A stretch of DNA of 64,000 bases, from contig JAEVHH010000004.1 of assembly GCA_017607445.1 (NCBI GenBank), positions 186,001-250,000 of the forward strand. The letters run 5' to 3'. This document shows positions 22,601-35,800 of this stretch, piece after piece. The position numbers and the translations under genes were made by a program. The notes below the pieces were generated by a model. That model saw nothing but the letters and a program-made list of their open reading frames with translations. It did no database searches and was not told the DNA's origin. How positions within the stretch are numbered: position 1 is the first letter of the stretch; each line of letters starts with the position of its first letter. This DNA is from Histoplasma ohiense (Eukaryota > Ascomycota > Eurotiomycetes > Onygenales > Ajellomycetaceae).

Positions 22601-24291
22601 GCTACTGATCAAAAGCAGAGAACACTCTCACAGATGTTCTATTCCACTGAGAATAAGATATACTGTTCAATGATCTGAATGACAGATGAAAACATCAAGA
22701 GCATTGATTAATCAACCTCACAATTATAGAAAGTTCCACACAGTCAGATGAACTCTGTATACATGTTAATCAATTCTGTACTCAATATCCCTTGTTTGAA
22801 GAGTAATGAAGACAAGCAACAGAGATAGATGAATTCTGGCAACAAGCTGCTGAAGCTGTATGAAGCAGAGCATCTCAATTCTCTGCAGATGTATACTCAA
22901 AAACAGACATCTCAGCATGCTTGATTGATGATGATGAATGTCTACACTTCTGAGACAGACAATGAGTCCCTGATTCAGAATCTCTATGAATATAAATCAT
23001 ACAGAAGATTCACAACTCATCAATGACTGAGCACTCAGATTACAAAATCATATACAGCATTGTAGTCTGAGACTTCTACTGACTGAACATGTCAAAGAAC
23101 ATACATCAGTTTGTATGCAATTGTGATCACTGTGGCTTGATAACAGTATGATACAAATGATGAAAAGAGATGTTAAAATCTCTGTCTATTCTCAAACAAA
23201 TCTGATGTGATATAGCAATTGACTTTGCAGTTTCTTTATCTGAGAGTGAAGGTTCTACAAACATTCTAGTCATTGTTGATTGTCTCAGCAAGGGTGTAAT
23301 ACTGCAATTCTGTGACAGAATGAATGTTGAAGTAGTTGTGAATATCTTTGTTCAAAGCTCATTCTATTGTATGCACAGTCTGTCTTCATTCATTGTATCA
23401 GATAGAGACAGTCAATTTGTCAGTGCACTCTGAATCTGTGTATGCCAGCTGCTAAGAATTGAACAAAAATTGTCAACAGTGTATCACTCAGAGATCAATG
23501 AAGTCACAGAGAGAATGATATAAACAGTAAAGAATATTCTCTGTAAATTCTGCAATTACACACAAGACAACTGAAGTCATCTGCTATCATATGTTGAGAT
23601 TGCAATTAACAGCTGAGACTCTGTCACAACAGACATAAGCTCATTCTTTCTTCTGTATGGATACAATTTAGAAGTTCTAGACTTCTCTGAGAATCTCTGA
23701 GAAATCATATACATCCACAGTTTCATACAAGCAGCAGATAACATTGTGAGCAAGCTTAAGAAAGTTTATGAATGAGCAGAAGCTTTTATAGTCAGTGTTC
23801 AGCAAAATTATGAGAATCAAATGAACATCAGAAAAAGTTCTGCAATTCAATATTATGTAGAAAACAAGATCTGATTAGATCTCAAGAATATAAAGACAGA
23901 TCATCTCTCATATATACTGAATTATCATCACATCAAATATACTGTGACAGAGATGTTAGACACACACAATTATTGACTCAACACTCTGTCTGACATTCAT
24001 GATGTCTTTCACACAAACCTGCTCCAATCCACGGCTGAGAATCCATTCCCCTTACAGAGAATCTTCAACTGACAGCCATTCATCATCATAAAAGAAGATA
24101 ACAAACTTGAATGAGAGATCAAAGCAATTCTTGATGATAGAATCAACCACTGCTGCTGTGAATATATTGTCAAATGGATAGAATACAATTGTCTGATCTG
24201 GGAATCTGCATCCACCTTGGAGGATACCACCGCTCTTGATGCCTACAAGTCATCACTCATCTCAGTAGAGGGGGATAATATGATAGATTAG
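19655..24291 (+). pseudogene. gag-pol polyprotein of G1b-1 (broken)
   Basis: Gag from ATG 19655, with zinc knuckle VCIHCNRLKHFANQC near 20530-20575; protease core IDSGF at about 20775; a long open piece 20773-21399 covering protease and linker; RT from about 21500 (active site now NMNN); RNase H with KTDISDY at about 22300; integrase with SDRDSQF at about 23400 and a D-x-E core; chromodomain near 24130-24250. The frame ends in the 3' LTR. In the stretch I translated, 21390-21720, every stop is TGA, at positions where relatives have Trp or Arg. Confidence 0.87.
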
Positions 24292-24670
24292 TATCTGTTA
24301 GTAGTTAACTTATGCAATCAATCTCTTCTGTCTCACATTTCATGTTTGTGTACATCTACTCATCTCTGTCTCACACTCTGCACTCATATAGTTCTAATGA
24401 TTCTTTCATGTAACCTCTTCTATCTCACACTCTGTGCTTGTATAGTTCTAACAATTCTTTCATATAATTCTCAATGTTCTTCTGCTCTGTACTCCACTCT
24501 GTGCTCCACTGTGGAGTGGCTTCTGATATTCTTCCACTCTGATCTCCTCTCTATAAGAACTCTCTTTGTATGATCTTTTCTTCTGATCTCTTTTCTCTTT
24601 CTTTCCTTAATCAATTCATAATCTGTATTTAGAATAGTGCTAGATTGTTAATTGAAGTACGCCCGTTACA
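24279..24670 (+). repeat. 3' LTR of G1b-1 (392 bp)
   Basis: Preceded by the polypurine tract 24266-24278. CpGs are lost over the first 375 bases; two survive in the last 14 (gtacgcccgttaca), at the outer edge. Confidence 0.93.
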
Positions 24671-25461
24671 AAGTCTTACATATGAACACAAGTCACTCAA
24701 GAGTCTCTAATATCTCAGAGAAGAACATCACTGACTGAATTGTCAGAGAAGTCTGCATACACTGCAACAAATCAGAGCACTTCATGAATCAATGTTTGAA
24801 TATAATTGTTTCAAATAAATTCTCTACACACATGAACACTGCATTGTCTGTGGACAAGCAAGAACAGAGAAAAAAAGAGCTCTCACTCTAAAACACAGAT
24901 GAGAGCTCAAGAAACAGAAAGCTAACTGAAGATTTGAATAGAAAATACAAGCAGATACAATTATAATCTTTGTTATTGTAAATAGTCTAATCAATATACA
25001 AGCAATAATAGACAGTGATTTTCTTCATTACACTTTTATAGACACTCAGTTGATTGAGAAGTATAAGCTTCAGTATATTCTCTTTCTCAAACTGTATAAA
25101 CTCAGTGAATTTGATGATCTCAGAGAATTCATCTTCTACAACATGGTAAGATTTAATGTTGATGTAGAAGAACATGAGAAAAAGAATATATACACATACA
25201 AAATACAAAACCTTGAGTACAATCTAATACTCAGTCTATTATAACTCACAGAATTTGAAACCTTGTTGAATGTATGCAATCACTGTCTTATTTTTCCAGA
25301 AGATGACTGTGTTTACAAAAAGAATGTTGATAGAACCGCTGATTTCACTCAGATATCAGTGAAAGCATACAAACTACTAATTCATCAAATATATGAGAAG
25401 AAGAATGTTCAAGTGTTCACTACTAGTATGACAGATATCAAAAAAGTGTTAGAGAAGCTAG
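24671..25461 (+). pseudogene. gag C-terminus and protease of G1-3
   Basis: Resumes exactly where 18993 stopped: zinc-knuckle region (VCIHCNKSEHF near 24750), protease start (about 24990-25240) and the linker (25263-25461). Interrupted at 25461 by G1-4 with duplication gctag (25457-25461 and 47759-47763). Confidence 0.78.
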
Positions 25462-25996
25462 TGTGATGGGTTAGCATCTGTTAGTAATTAACTTACACAA
25501 TCAACTCCTCTTCTGCATCTGCTTGTTTCTGGCTGTTGTGATCTTATATAACTCTCAATGTTCTTCTGCTTCATGCTCTGTGCTTGTGTAGTCTCTAATG
25601 ATTCTTCTATGTAGCTTCTAATGTTCTTCCACTCTGTGTTCTGTGCTTGTATAGTCTCTAATGATTCTTCTGTATAATCTTCAATGATTCTCTCACTTCA
25701 TGCTCTGTGCTTGTATAGTTTCTAACAATTCTTCTGTGTAGCTTTCAATGATTCTTCTGCTTCATGCTCTGTGCTTGTGTAGTTTCTAATGATTCTTCTG
25801 TATAGCTTTTAATGTTCTTTTGCTCTGTATTTCACTGTGAAGTGACTTCTGATATTCTTCTGCTCTGAATTTCTCTCTATAAGAACCCTCTTCATATAAC
25901 TTTTTCTTCTGATTTCTTTTCTCTTTCTTTTTTTAATCAATTCATAATCTGTAATTAGAATAGTATCAAATTGTTAATTGAAGTATATCTGTTACA
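25462..25996 (+). repeat. 5' LTR of G1-4 (535 bp)
   Basis: Four tandem units of about 63 bp and no CpG left. The self-priming partner block is at 25935-25947 and the primer-binding site at 25997-26009. Confidence 0.93.
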
Positions 25997-26370
25997 TTAC
26001 AAATTGATTCTTCTGTGTTTAAGATCTGAGTGTCTTGTTATTAGTTTTTACATCTGAGAGCATTGTTATCAGTTCTTACATCTGAGTGCATCATTTACAG
26101 ATCTGAGTGTCTAGTCATTACAAGAGATTCCTCATGGGTCTGAGTATCTCTATTGTTAATTATATAGACTGTTGTGTCTAAGCATCTGAAATACAATCAA
26201 CTGTGTTCTATGAGACTCGAGTGTCTACAAACTGTAACACTGTGAATAGTGTTCACAAAGAAGCTTGACAAGCTTAGCACTGCAACACTGTGAATAGTAT
26301 CTGTGAGAGAATCAAGTGTCTACAAGTATTTCTTTTCTTTCATTATTATTATATGTTCTTAGATATTGAA

Positions 26371-28686
26371 ATGAACTACAAACAATTCTACAAACACTCA
26401 CTGCACTCAAACACAGTGGATGACAACTTAGATCTATGAAGTATCCTCCAGCAGCAAGCACTACAGATGACTGAATTGCAATGATGATTTGCTGAGATGA
26501 GTACTTTCATATTCACTGTTTCTTCTACACCCACATCTCATGAAAAGCTCTCAAGAGAGAAGCTCTCAATCCTCAACAAATACAAGAGAGATCTAGCACT
26601 CTATCTTATATGAAAGTCAAAAACAAACATCAAATTGAACATCAATGAATAAGCAATAGACTCACTATCCAATCAAGTGTGGTATATTTATAGCAGATTG
26701 AATGCTGACATGTTAGCAAAATTTCAACTCTGAATGAGTCATTGTCGGAATCATCAGTGTATGTCAGAGCTAGTCTTTCAACAACTCAACTTCCTCTTTC
26801 TTAATTCTATACTTCAAGCCACAGTGTTAGACTGACTTAATCAGACTCATCAGATGAATGTTGTGTTGGCAACTTATCTTTCTGAATTCAATCACAAGCT
26901 TCTAGAAGCAGATGAGCAAGACTGAGATGATGCTATTAAAATCAACATACTGTTCAAGAATTTGAACTTTCAGTTGTATAACTGAAGTGTAGAGTGTCTG
27001 AAGCTCTCAATATACAGTGAATTCTATGCTGATCTTCATCTGTTGAACAATGATCTGTCTCAGTTCTGTGTGCTTCAAAATTGTAGAGAATTCTGCTGAA
27101 CAAATGTGTATGCTCTGAACCACTCTGCAGCACTCTCCACCTCTGAATCAGAATCAATGAACTGAGTCTCAGTCTATCATGACTCACAGAATTTGGAACC
27201 TTGTTGAATGCACACAACTGCTGCCTTATTTTCTCAGAAGATGACTGTGTTTACAAGAAGGATGTTGATAGAACCACTGATCTCACTCAGATATCAGTGG
27301 AAGTATACAAACTACTAATTCATCAAGTACATGAGAAGAAGAACATCCAAGTGTTTGCTGCTAGCATGACAGATATCAAAAAAGCATTGAAAAAGTTAGA
27401 ACTCAAAGATCTCAAGAAATCATACAAGAAACTACTCAAATTGTACAAAGACTTTGCAGATGTGTTCAATAAGAAAGAAGCTGAAAAGCTTTTCTCTCAC
27501 TGAGAACCCAGTATAGATCATATAATTGAACTTATCAAGAAAGATGATAAGAATCTGCAACCACTCTGAGATTCTCTCTACAGCATATCACACAATGAAC
27601 TTCTCATTCTACAAAAAATGCTCAATGAATTATTAGACAAAGACTTCATTTGTATTAACAACTCATCTGCTGCAGCATCTGTACTGTTTGCAAAGAAATC
27701 AGAAGAAGGCTTATAATTCTATGTTGATTATTGAGAACTCAACAAGATTACACAGAAGAACTGATACCTTCTTCCACTCATCAATGAAATGCTTGAATGA
27801 ATAGAAAAAGCAAAATGATTTACAAAACTTGACATCTCTGCAGCCTTCTACAAGATAAGAATTAATGAAGATGACAAATGACTAACTGTATTTTGTATGT
27901 ATTATGAATTATATGAATGAACAGTGACTCTTTTTGAATTAGCAAATGCTCTGAGTATATTTCAGAAATACATTAACTGAGTTCTATGAGATCTGCTCAA
28001 TGAGATTGCTTGAGTGTACATGAACAATATCTTGATCTTCACTGATGGATCACTCACTGAGCACTGTAAACATGTACAACAAGTGCTTGACCATCTACAA
28101 AAAGCTGAACTGTAAGTGAACATTGACAAATGCAACTTTGAGACCAAGTCTATGATCTATCTAGAATTTATCATCAAAGCTGAAAAAGATGTACATATGA
28201 ATTCTAAGAAGATGGAAGCAATTCTCAACTGAGAGATATCAGTCTCAGTAAAAGAAACTAGAAGCTTTCTAGAATTCATTAACTTCTACTGAAGATTCAT
28301 CAAAGACTTCTCTGATATTGTATGATCACTGATGAATCTGATCTGAAAAGACACTGTATTTCAATGGACTGATGAAGTGGATGCAGCATTCAAAAAGCTG
28401 AAGTGTATATTCACAAACACTTCAATACTGCAATCATTTGATTCAGATAAGTATACAATTCTCAAAACAGATGTCTTGAATTATGTAGTAGATGAGATAC
28501 TAATACAATACAATAATGAAGATGTTCTACAATTTTGTGTCTTCATTTCAAAAAAAATGTCACTTGCTGAATGCAACTATGAGATCTACAACAAGAAGCT
28601 TCTAGTGATTATATAATGTCTTGAAGAATAAGAGTCTGAACTTATGAGTGTTGAGAGATTTGAGATTGTCACTGATCATAAGAATC
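26371..28686 (+). pseudogene. gag (deleted), protease linker, RT and RNase H of G1-4
   Basis: Gag from ATG 26371 to about 27168, where it jumps to the post-protease linker (open piece 27201-27503). The shared bases ctcagtct at the join suggest deletion at a short repeat. RT follows (about 27600-28330, active site now YMNN), then RNase H (open piece 28377-28616). Broken by TGA and a few TAA codons. G1b-2 interrupts it at gaatc (28682-28686). Confidence 0.82.
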
Positions 28687-29080
28687 TGTGACGGGTTAGC
28701 ATCTGTTAGTAGTTAACTTACGCAATCAACCCCTTCTGCCTCACATTTCACACTCATGTACATCTACTTGTCTCTGTTATTGCACTCCACACTCATGTAG
28801 CCTCTAATGATTTTTCTGTGTAATCTCTTCTGCCTTGTGCTCTGTGCTTGTGTAGTTCTAACAATTCTTCCACATAACTCTCAACATTCTTCTGCTCTGT
28901 ACTCTGCTCTGTGCTTCACTGTGAGATGGCTTCTGATATTCTTCTGCTCTGATCTCCTCTCTATAAGAACCCTCTTTGTACAATCTTTTCTTCTGATCTC
29001 TTTTCTCTTTCTTTTCTTAATCAATTCATAATCTGTATTTAGAATAGTGTTAGATTGTTAATTGAAGTACATCTGTTACA
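28687..29080 (+). repeat. 5' LTR of G1b-2 (394 bp)
   Basis: Two CpGs survive in the outer 37 bases (gacggg, ttacgcaa); none at the inner end. TATA-like box and CT-rich run as in 19267-19336. Confidence 0.92.
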
Positions 29081-29349
29081 TTATGAATTGATTCTTCTGT
29101 GTCAGTCTAAGTGCTCTATGTTTACAATTGCACTCAGGTGCCCAAGTTAAGAATAAGTTATCAAGTCTTCACAAAGCTGTGTTGTTGTGATAACATCCAT
29201 AATTTTCAAAGTTCTACAAAGCTGCATCACTATGATAGTGCTGTGAAGAAGTCTGAGTGCTTATGAAGTATTTTCTTCAAGAATAAGAACTAAACCTTCT
29301 AGTCTCCAAGCTATCAGAACTAAGAACCATAATCTTGTATAAAAATAAA

Positions 29350-31649
29350 ATGAATTACAAACATCTCTTCATGAGTAAGAACTGAAGTCTTGCTGAAGAT
29401 AATATCAAACTTCATAATTTTCTTCAGCAGCAATTCTTGCAGATGGCAGAGCTTCAATGACAATTGAATCATCTGAGTATGAATACATCAGAAACTGCAC
29501 AGATATCAATGCTCTCTGTGTATGAAAGAAAAGAATACCTCTCTCTTCTTGACAAGTTTGTAGAAGAGCTCTCAATCTATCTAGTCTGAAAATAGAAGAT
29601 AAAAATCAAGCTCAAAAAAAATGAGTCTGTGATAGACTCTCTGCTCTCACAAGTCTGCTATATTCATAGTCAGCTAGAAGAAGACACTCTAGTGAAATTT
29701 CAATTCTAAATTGAGTCATATGTGTATGAAATGTGTACTTCTGAAGAAGTCTTCTGTCAACTGAATATTCTATTCTTGAACTCTACACTGCAAGTGTGTG
29801 CAATGCAGTGACTGAACAGAAATCATCAGCAGAATACTTCTCTAGTGAACTATCTGCTCAATTTCAATAGCAAGATCTGTGAAGCAGAAAGATAGAACTG
29901 AGATGATACTGTGAAAATTAATCTTCTAAGTCAGTACATCAGCTTTGAACTGCTTAAGCTCTGCATCTCATATCTTATACTCTCATATTATCATGACTAC
30001 TGCACTCACTTGTGTCAACTCAACAACAACCTCGCATGTTTCAATGCTGTATAAGAAAGTCATAACAATTGTAGGCAGAACTTTACATCTATCACTGCAT
30101 TGACTACACCAACCACCCCCACAGACATCATGAATTGAACTTCTCATGTGAACATGGGACAGTCAAGAATATCTGATCTCTCTGAATGAGAAGTTACTGA
30201 TCAAATTATCTGAGAAGTTTGCATCCATTGCAATAGACTGGAGCACTTTGTAAGTCAGTGCATCAATGCAGTGATCTCAGCTTCTACACTGTGTGTGAAC
30301 ATAACTACATCTATGAATGAACAAGGACAGAGAAACAAAGAGCTCTCACTTTAAAATGTAAATAAGAGCTTAAGGAGCAAGAAGTGAGCTGAAGGTTTGA
30401 ACAGAAAATGCAAGCAGATGTGATCATAGTCCCCATCATTGTAAATAGCCTAGTCAACATATGAGCAATGGTAGACAGTGGTTTCCTTCACTACACTCTT
30501 ATAAACACCCAGTTGGTTGAAAAGCATAAGCTTCAGCGTATCCCCTTTCCCGAATGAATCTGGCGTGATATAGCAATCGACTTTGCAGTTTCTCTATCTG
30601 AGAGTGAAGATTCTACAAACATTCTAGTCATTGTTGATCATCTCAGCAAGGGTGTAATACTGCAACTCTGTGACAGAATGGATGCTGAAGTAGTTGCAGA
30701 TGTCTTTGTTCAGAGCCCATTCTATTGTATACACAGTCTGTCTTCATTCATTGTATCAGATAGAGACAGTCAATTAATCAGTGCACTCTGAATCTGTGTA
30801 TGCCAGCTGCTAAGAATTGAATGAAAATTGTCAACAGTGTACCACTCAGAGACTGATGAAGCTATAGAGAGAATGATACAAACAGTAAAGAATATTCTTC
30901 ATAAGTTCTGCAATTACACACAAGACAACTGAAGTCATCTGCTATTATATGTTAAGATTGCAATTAACAGCTGAGACTCTGTCACAACAGACATAAGCTC
31001 ATTCTTTCTTCTGCATGAATACAATTTAGAAGTTCTAGACTTCTCTGAGAATCTCTGAGAAACCACATACACCCACAGTTTCATACAAATGGCAGATAAC
31101 ATTGTGAGCAAGCTTAAGAAAGCTCACAAATGAACAGAAGCTTTCATAATCAGCATTCAGTAAGATTATGAGAATCAAATGAACATCAGAAGAAGTTCTG
31201 CAATCTGATATCATATAAAAGACAAGATCTGATTAGATCTCAAGAACATAAAGACAGATCACCTCTCATGTATACTGAATTATCATCACATCAAATATAC
31301 TGTGACAGAGATGCTAGACACACATGATTATCAACTCAACACCTCATCAGACATTCATAACATCTTTCACATGAACCTGCTTCAACCCACAGCTGAGGAT
31401 CCATTCCCTTCACAGAGAACCTCCAACTGACAGCCACCCATTATTATAGAAGAAGATAACAAATTTGAATGAGAGATCAAAACAATTCTTGATGATAGAA
31501 TCAACCATCACTGTCACAAATATCTTGTCAAATGAATAGAATACAATCATCTGATCTGAGAATCTGCATTCATCTTGAAGAATACCACCATTCTCAACAT
31601 CTACAAGTCATCACTCACTCTGGTAGAGAGGGATAATGTAACAGATTAG
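29350..31649 (+). pseudogene. gag-protease fused to integrase-chromodomain, G1b-2 (broken)
   Basis: Gag from ATG 29350, zinc knuckle near 30215-30260, protease start near 30470 (VDSGF). At about 30555 the sequence jumps to the integrase approach (CDIAIDFAV), then integrase core (SDRDSQ at about 30760) and a decayed chromodomain near 31500-31620. RT and RNase H are missing. Four CpGs cluster within 50 bases of the join, while the neighbouring hundreds of bases have almost none. Confidence 0.82.
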
Positions 31650-32030
31650 CACTCATTAGTAGTTAACTTACACAATCAACTCCTTCTGTCTCATGTTCTA
31701 TGTTCATGTACATCTACTCATCTCTGTTATTGTGCTCCACACTCATGTAGTCTCTAATAATTCTTCTGTGTAATCTCTTCTGTCTTGCACTCTGCACTTG
31801 TGTAGTTCTAACAATTCTTCTGTGTAATTCTCAATGTTCTTCCACTCTGTACTTCACTTCATGCTTCACTGTGGGGTGGCTTCTGATATTCTTCTGTCTC
31901 AATCTTCTCTCTATAAGAACCTTCTTCATACAACCTTTTCTTCTGATCTCTTTTCTCTTTCTTTTCTTAATCAATTTGTAATCTGTATTTAGAATAGTGC
32001 TAGATCGTTAATCGAAGTACATCTGTTACA
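31637..32030 (+). repeat. 3' LTR of G1b-2 (394 bp)
   Basis: Preceded by the purine tract 31624-31636. The only CpGs are in the outermost 30 bases (gatcgttaatcgaag). Confidence 0.92.
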
Positions 32031-32405
32031 GAATCTAGAGTACTTCACAATCACTTGTAAGCTCACTGAGAGATATATATATTGATCATTGTTTCTTAGC
32101 TGTTTTTTGTTCACAATTCATTATTAATCTGAAGTAGAGAACATTCTTGTGAATGCTCTGTTTCACTGAGAACAAGATATACTATCTGATGACTTGAATG
32201 ACAGATGAAAACACTGAGAGTATTGATTAATCAACTCTGTGATTATAAAAAGTTCTACACAATCAGATGAATCTCATATACATGTCAATCAGTTCTGAGC
32301 TTAAGAATCCTCATTCAAAGAACAATGGAAGCTAGCAGTAGAAGCAGATGAATTCTGACAATAAGCTGCTGAAGTCATACAAAACAGAGCATCTCAATTT
32401 CTCAC
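32031..32405 (+). pseudogene. RNase H end/integrase start of G1-4
   Basis: Continues 28686 after G1b-2 and matches 34200-34560 (minus) of G1-5. Several stops. Cut at ctcac (32401-32405) by G1-5. Confidence 0.75.
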
Positions 32406-32876
32406 TGTAACGGGCGTACTTCGATTAACGATTTGGTACTATCCTAATTACAGATTACGAATTGATTAAGGAAAGAAAGAGAAAAGAAATCAGAAGAAAA
32501 GGTCGTACAAAGGGGGTTCTTATAGGGGAAAGTTCAGGGCGGAAGAATATCAGAAGCCACTCCACAGTGGAGCGCGGAGTGGAAGAACATTAAGAGGTAC
32601 ACATAAGAATTGTTAGAAGCTACACGAGTGCAGAATGTGGGGTGGGAGAATCATTGAGAGCTACACAGAAGAATCATTAGAGACTACACAAGTGTGGAAC
32701 ACAGAGTGGGAGAATGTAAGAAGCTACACAGAAGAATTGTTAGAGACTACACAAGCACAGAGCACAGAGTGGAAGAATGTTGAGGGTTACACAAGATCAC
32801 AACAGCCAGGAACAAGTGAGTGCAGGAGGAGAGTTGATTGTGTAAGTTAATTACTAACAGATGCTAACCCATCACA
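32406..32876 (-). repeat. 3' LTR of G1-5 (471 bp)
   Basis: Three tandem units of about 63 bp; the 534-bp LTRs have four. About ten CpGs lie in the outer 215 bases and none in the inner 255. Confidence 0.95.
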
Positions 32877-35800
32877 TTATCCCCCCCTACCAGGGTGAGT
32901 GAGGACTCGTAGATGTCGAGGGCGGCGGTGTCCTCCAAGGCGGACATGGGTTCCCAGGTCAGACAATCATATCCTACCCATTTGATGAGGTATTCACAGC
33001 AGCAGTGGTTGGTTCTATCATCAAGAATTGCTTCAATTTCCCACTCAAGTTCATTGTCTTCTTCTATGATGGCGGGTGGCTGCCAATTGGAGGTTCTCTG
33101 TGAGGGGAATGGATCCTCGGCCGCGGGTCGGAGCAGGTTCGTATGAAAGACATTGTGAATGCCAGGCAGGGTGTCGAGTTGATAATCATGTGTGCCTAGC
33201 ACTTTCTTCACTGTATATTTGGCATGATGGTAATCTAGTGTATGTGAGGGGTGGTCTGTTCTTATGTTCTTGAGATCCAGCCAGACTTTGTCTTCTACAT
33301 GGTATTGGGTTGCAGAACTCCTTCTGATGTTCACTTGATCTTTGTAATCTTGCTGAGCACTGATCATTGAAGCTTCTGCTCATTTGTGAGTCTTCTTCAG
33401 CTTGCTCACAATGTTCTCTGCCATCTGTATGGGGCTGCGGGTGTATGTGGTTTCTCAGAGAGTCTCAAGAAAGTTCAGAACCTCTAAGTTGTATCTGTGT
33501 AGAAGGAAGAATGGGCTTACATCTGTCATAGCAGAATCTCAACTGTTAATCACAATCTCAGTGTGTGGCAGCAGATTGCTCCAGTTGTCTTGTGTGTAAT
33601 TGCAGAACTTACAGAGGATGTTCTTTACTGTTTGTATCATTCTCTCAGTAGCTCCATCAGTCTCTGAGTGGTATGCTGTTGATAACTTTCATTCAATTCT
33701 TAATAATTGGCATACACAGGCCCAGAGTGTGCTGACAAATTGACTGTCTCTATCTGACACAATGAATGAAGGCAGGCCATGCATACAATAGAACAGACTT
33801 CTGATGAAGACATCTGCAACTACTTCAGCATCCATCTTATCACAGAGCTGTAGTATTACACCCTTGCTGAGTCAGTCAACAATGACTAGAATGTTCATAG
33901 AATCTCCACTTTCAGATAAGAAAACTGCAAAATCAATAGCTATATCACATCAAGTTCAGTCAGAGACAGATAGAGGTTTCAGCATCTCTTTTCAGTGTTC
34001 ACACCATGCTATCACTGAGCTGCAGCAATCACAGTTGTGTACAAACCAGTGTATGTCTTTCAACATATCTGGTCAGTAGAATTCTCAGGCAACAATGTTG
34101 TACATGATTTCGCATTCTGAGTGCTCAGTCATCAACAAGTCATGAATTTCTTGCATGATCCATGTTCATAGAGGTTCTGAATCGGGGACCCATTGCCTAT
34201 CTCAAAAGCATAAGTGGTTGTCATCATCAATCAAACATGCTGAGATATTCATTCTTGGGTATACACCAGCAGGGAATCAAGGTGCTTTACTTCATACAGC
34301 TTCAGCAGCTTGCTGTCAGAATTCATCTGCTTCTGCCACTAGTCTCCATTGTTCTTCAAGTGAGGGTTCTTGAGCTTGGAACTGGTTGATATGTATGCAG
34401 AGTTCATCTGATTGTGTAGGACTTTCTATGATTGCAGGGTCAATTAATCAATGCTCTCAGTGTTTCCATCTGTCATCTAAGTCATCAGATGGCATATCTT
34501 GTTCTCAGTGAGACAGAACATTCACAAGAGTGTTCTCTACTCCAGGTCAATAATGAATTGTGAATGAAAAACAGCTAAGAAACAATGACCAACACATATG
34601 CCTCTTGATGAGCTTATGAGTGATTGTGAAGTATTCTAAGTTCTTATGATCAGTAACAATCTCAAACTTCTTGACACTCATAAGTTCAGACTCCCATTCT
34701 TCAAGACATTGTATGATCACTAGAAGCTCCTTGTCATAGATCTCATAGTTGCATTCAGCAGGTGACATCTTTTTCAAGATGAAGACACAGGGTTGTAGAA
34801 CACCTTTGTTATCATATTGCATTAGTGCCCCACCTACTACATAACCTGAGGCATCTGTTTCAAGAATCATATGCTTATCTGGATTGAATGATTGCAGCAT
34901 CAGAGCACTTGTGAACATACACTTCAGCTTTTTGAATGCTGCATCCACTTCATCAGTTCATTGAAATACAGCGTCTTTCCGGATCAGATCCATCAGTGGT
35001 TGTATGATATTAAAGAAGTCTTTGATGAACCTTCAGTAGAAGTTGACAAATCCTAGAAAGCTTCTAGTCCCTTTTACCAAGACTGATGCCTCCCAGTTGA
35101 GGATTGCTTCCACCTTCTTAGAATCCATGCGTACGCCTTTTTCAGCTTCAATGATGAATCCTAGATAGGTTGTAGACTTGGTCTCGAAGTCACATTTATC
35201 AATGTCCACTTGCAGTTCAGCTTTTCATAGGCAGTCAAGAACTTGTCGTACATGCTTACAGTGCTCAGTGAGCAATCCATCAGTGAAGATCAAGATATCA
35301 TTCATGTATACTGAGACAATCTCATCAAGCAGATCTCATAGGGCCCAGTTAATGTATTTCTGAAACATACTTGGAGCATTCACTAATCCAAAGGGGGTCA
35401 CTGTCCATTTGTATAATTCATAATGCATACAAAAGGCAGTTAGCCATTCATCACCTTCATTAATCCTTATCTTGTAGAAGGCTGCAGAGATGTTAAGTTT
35501 CATAAATCATTTTGCTTTTCCTATCTGTTCAAGTGTTTCATTGATGAGTGGAAGAGGGTATCAGTCCTTCTGCATAATCTTGTTGAGTTCTCAATAGTCG
35601 ATGCAGAATTGTAAGCCTTCTTCTGATTTCTTCACAAACAGTACAGATGCTGCAGTGGGTGAGTTGCTAACACAAATGAAGTCTTTGTCTAGTAATTCAT
35701 TGAGTGTTTTTCATAGAACAAGGAGCTTGTTGTGTGACATGCTGTAGAGAGAACCCCAGGGCAGTTGCAGGTTCTTATCATCTTTCTTGATGAGCTCAAT

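Larger units (their letters stand above)
18994..24670 (+). mobile_element. G1b-1: complete decayed element of the short-LTR G1b subfamily
   Basis: LTRs of 392 bp at 18994-19385 and 24279-24670. Internal gene order is as in G1, but gag is clearly diverged (a different mid-section rich in Q, N and H). Duplication gagtc/aagtc: four bases agree and the first differs by G/A. The 5' LTR outer half is CpG-rich while the same bases of the 3' LTR are fully converted. Confidence 0.93.
28687..32030 (+). mobile_element. G1b-2: internally deleted G1b element
   Basis: 394-bp LTRs (28687-29080 and 31637-32030) with perfect duplication gaatc (28682-28686 and 32031-32035). The inside joins the protease directly to the integrase near 30555, deleting RT and RNase H. 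It is thus a non-autonomous derivative, although the deletion could also postdate insertion. Confidence 0.94.
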
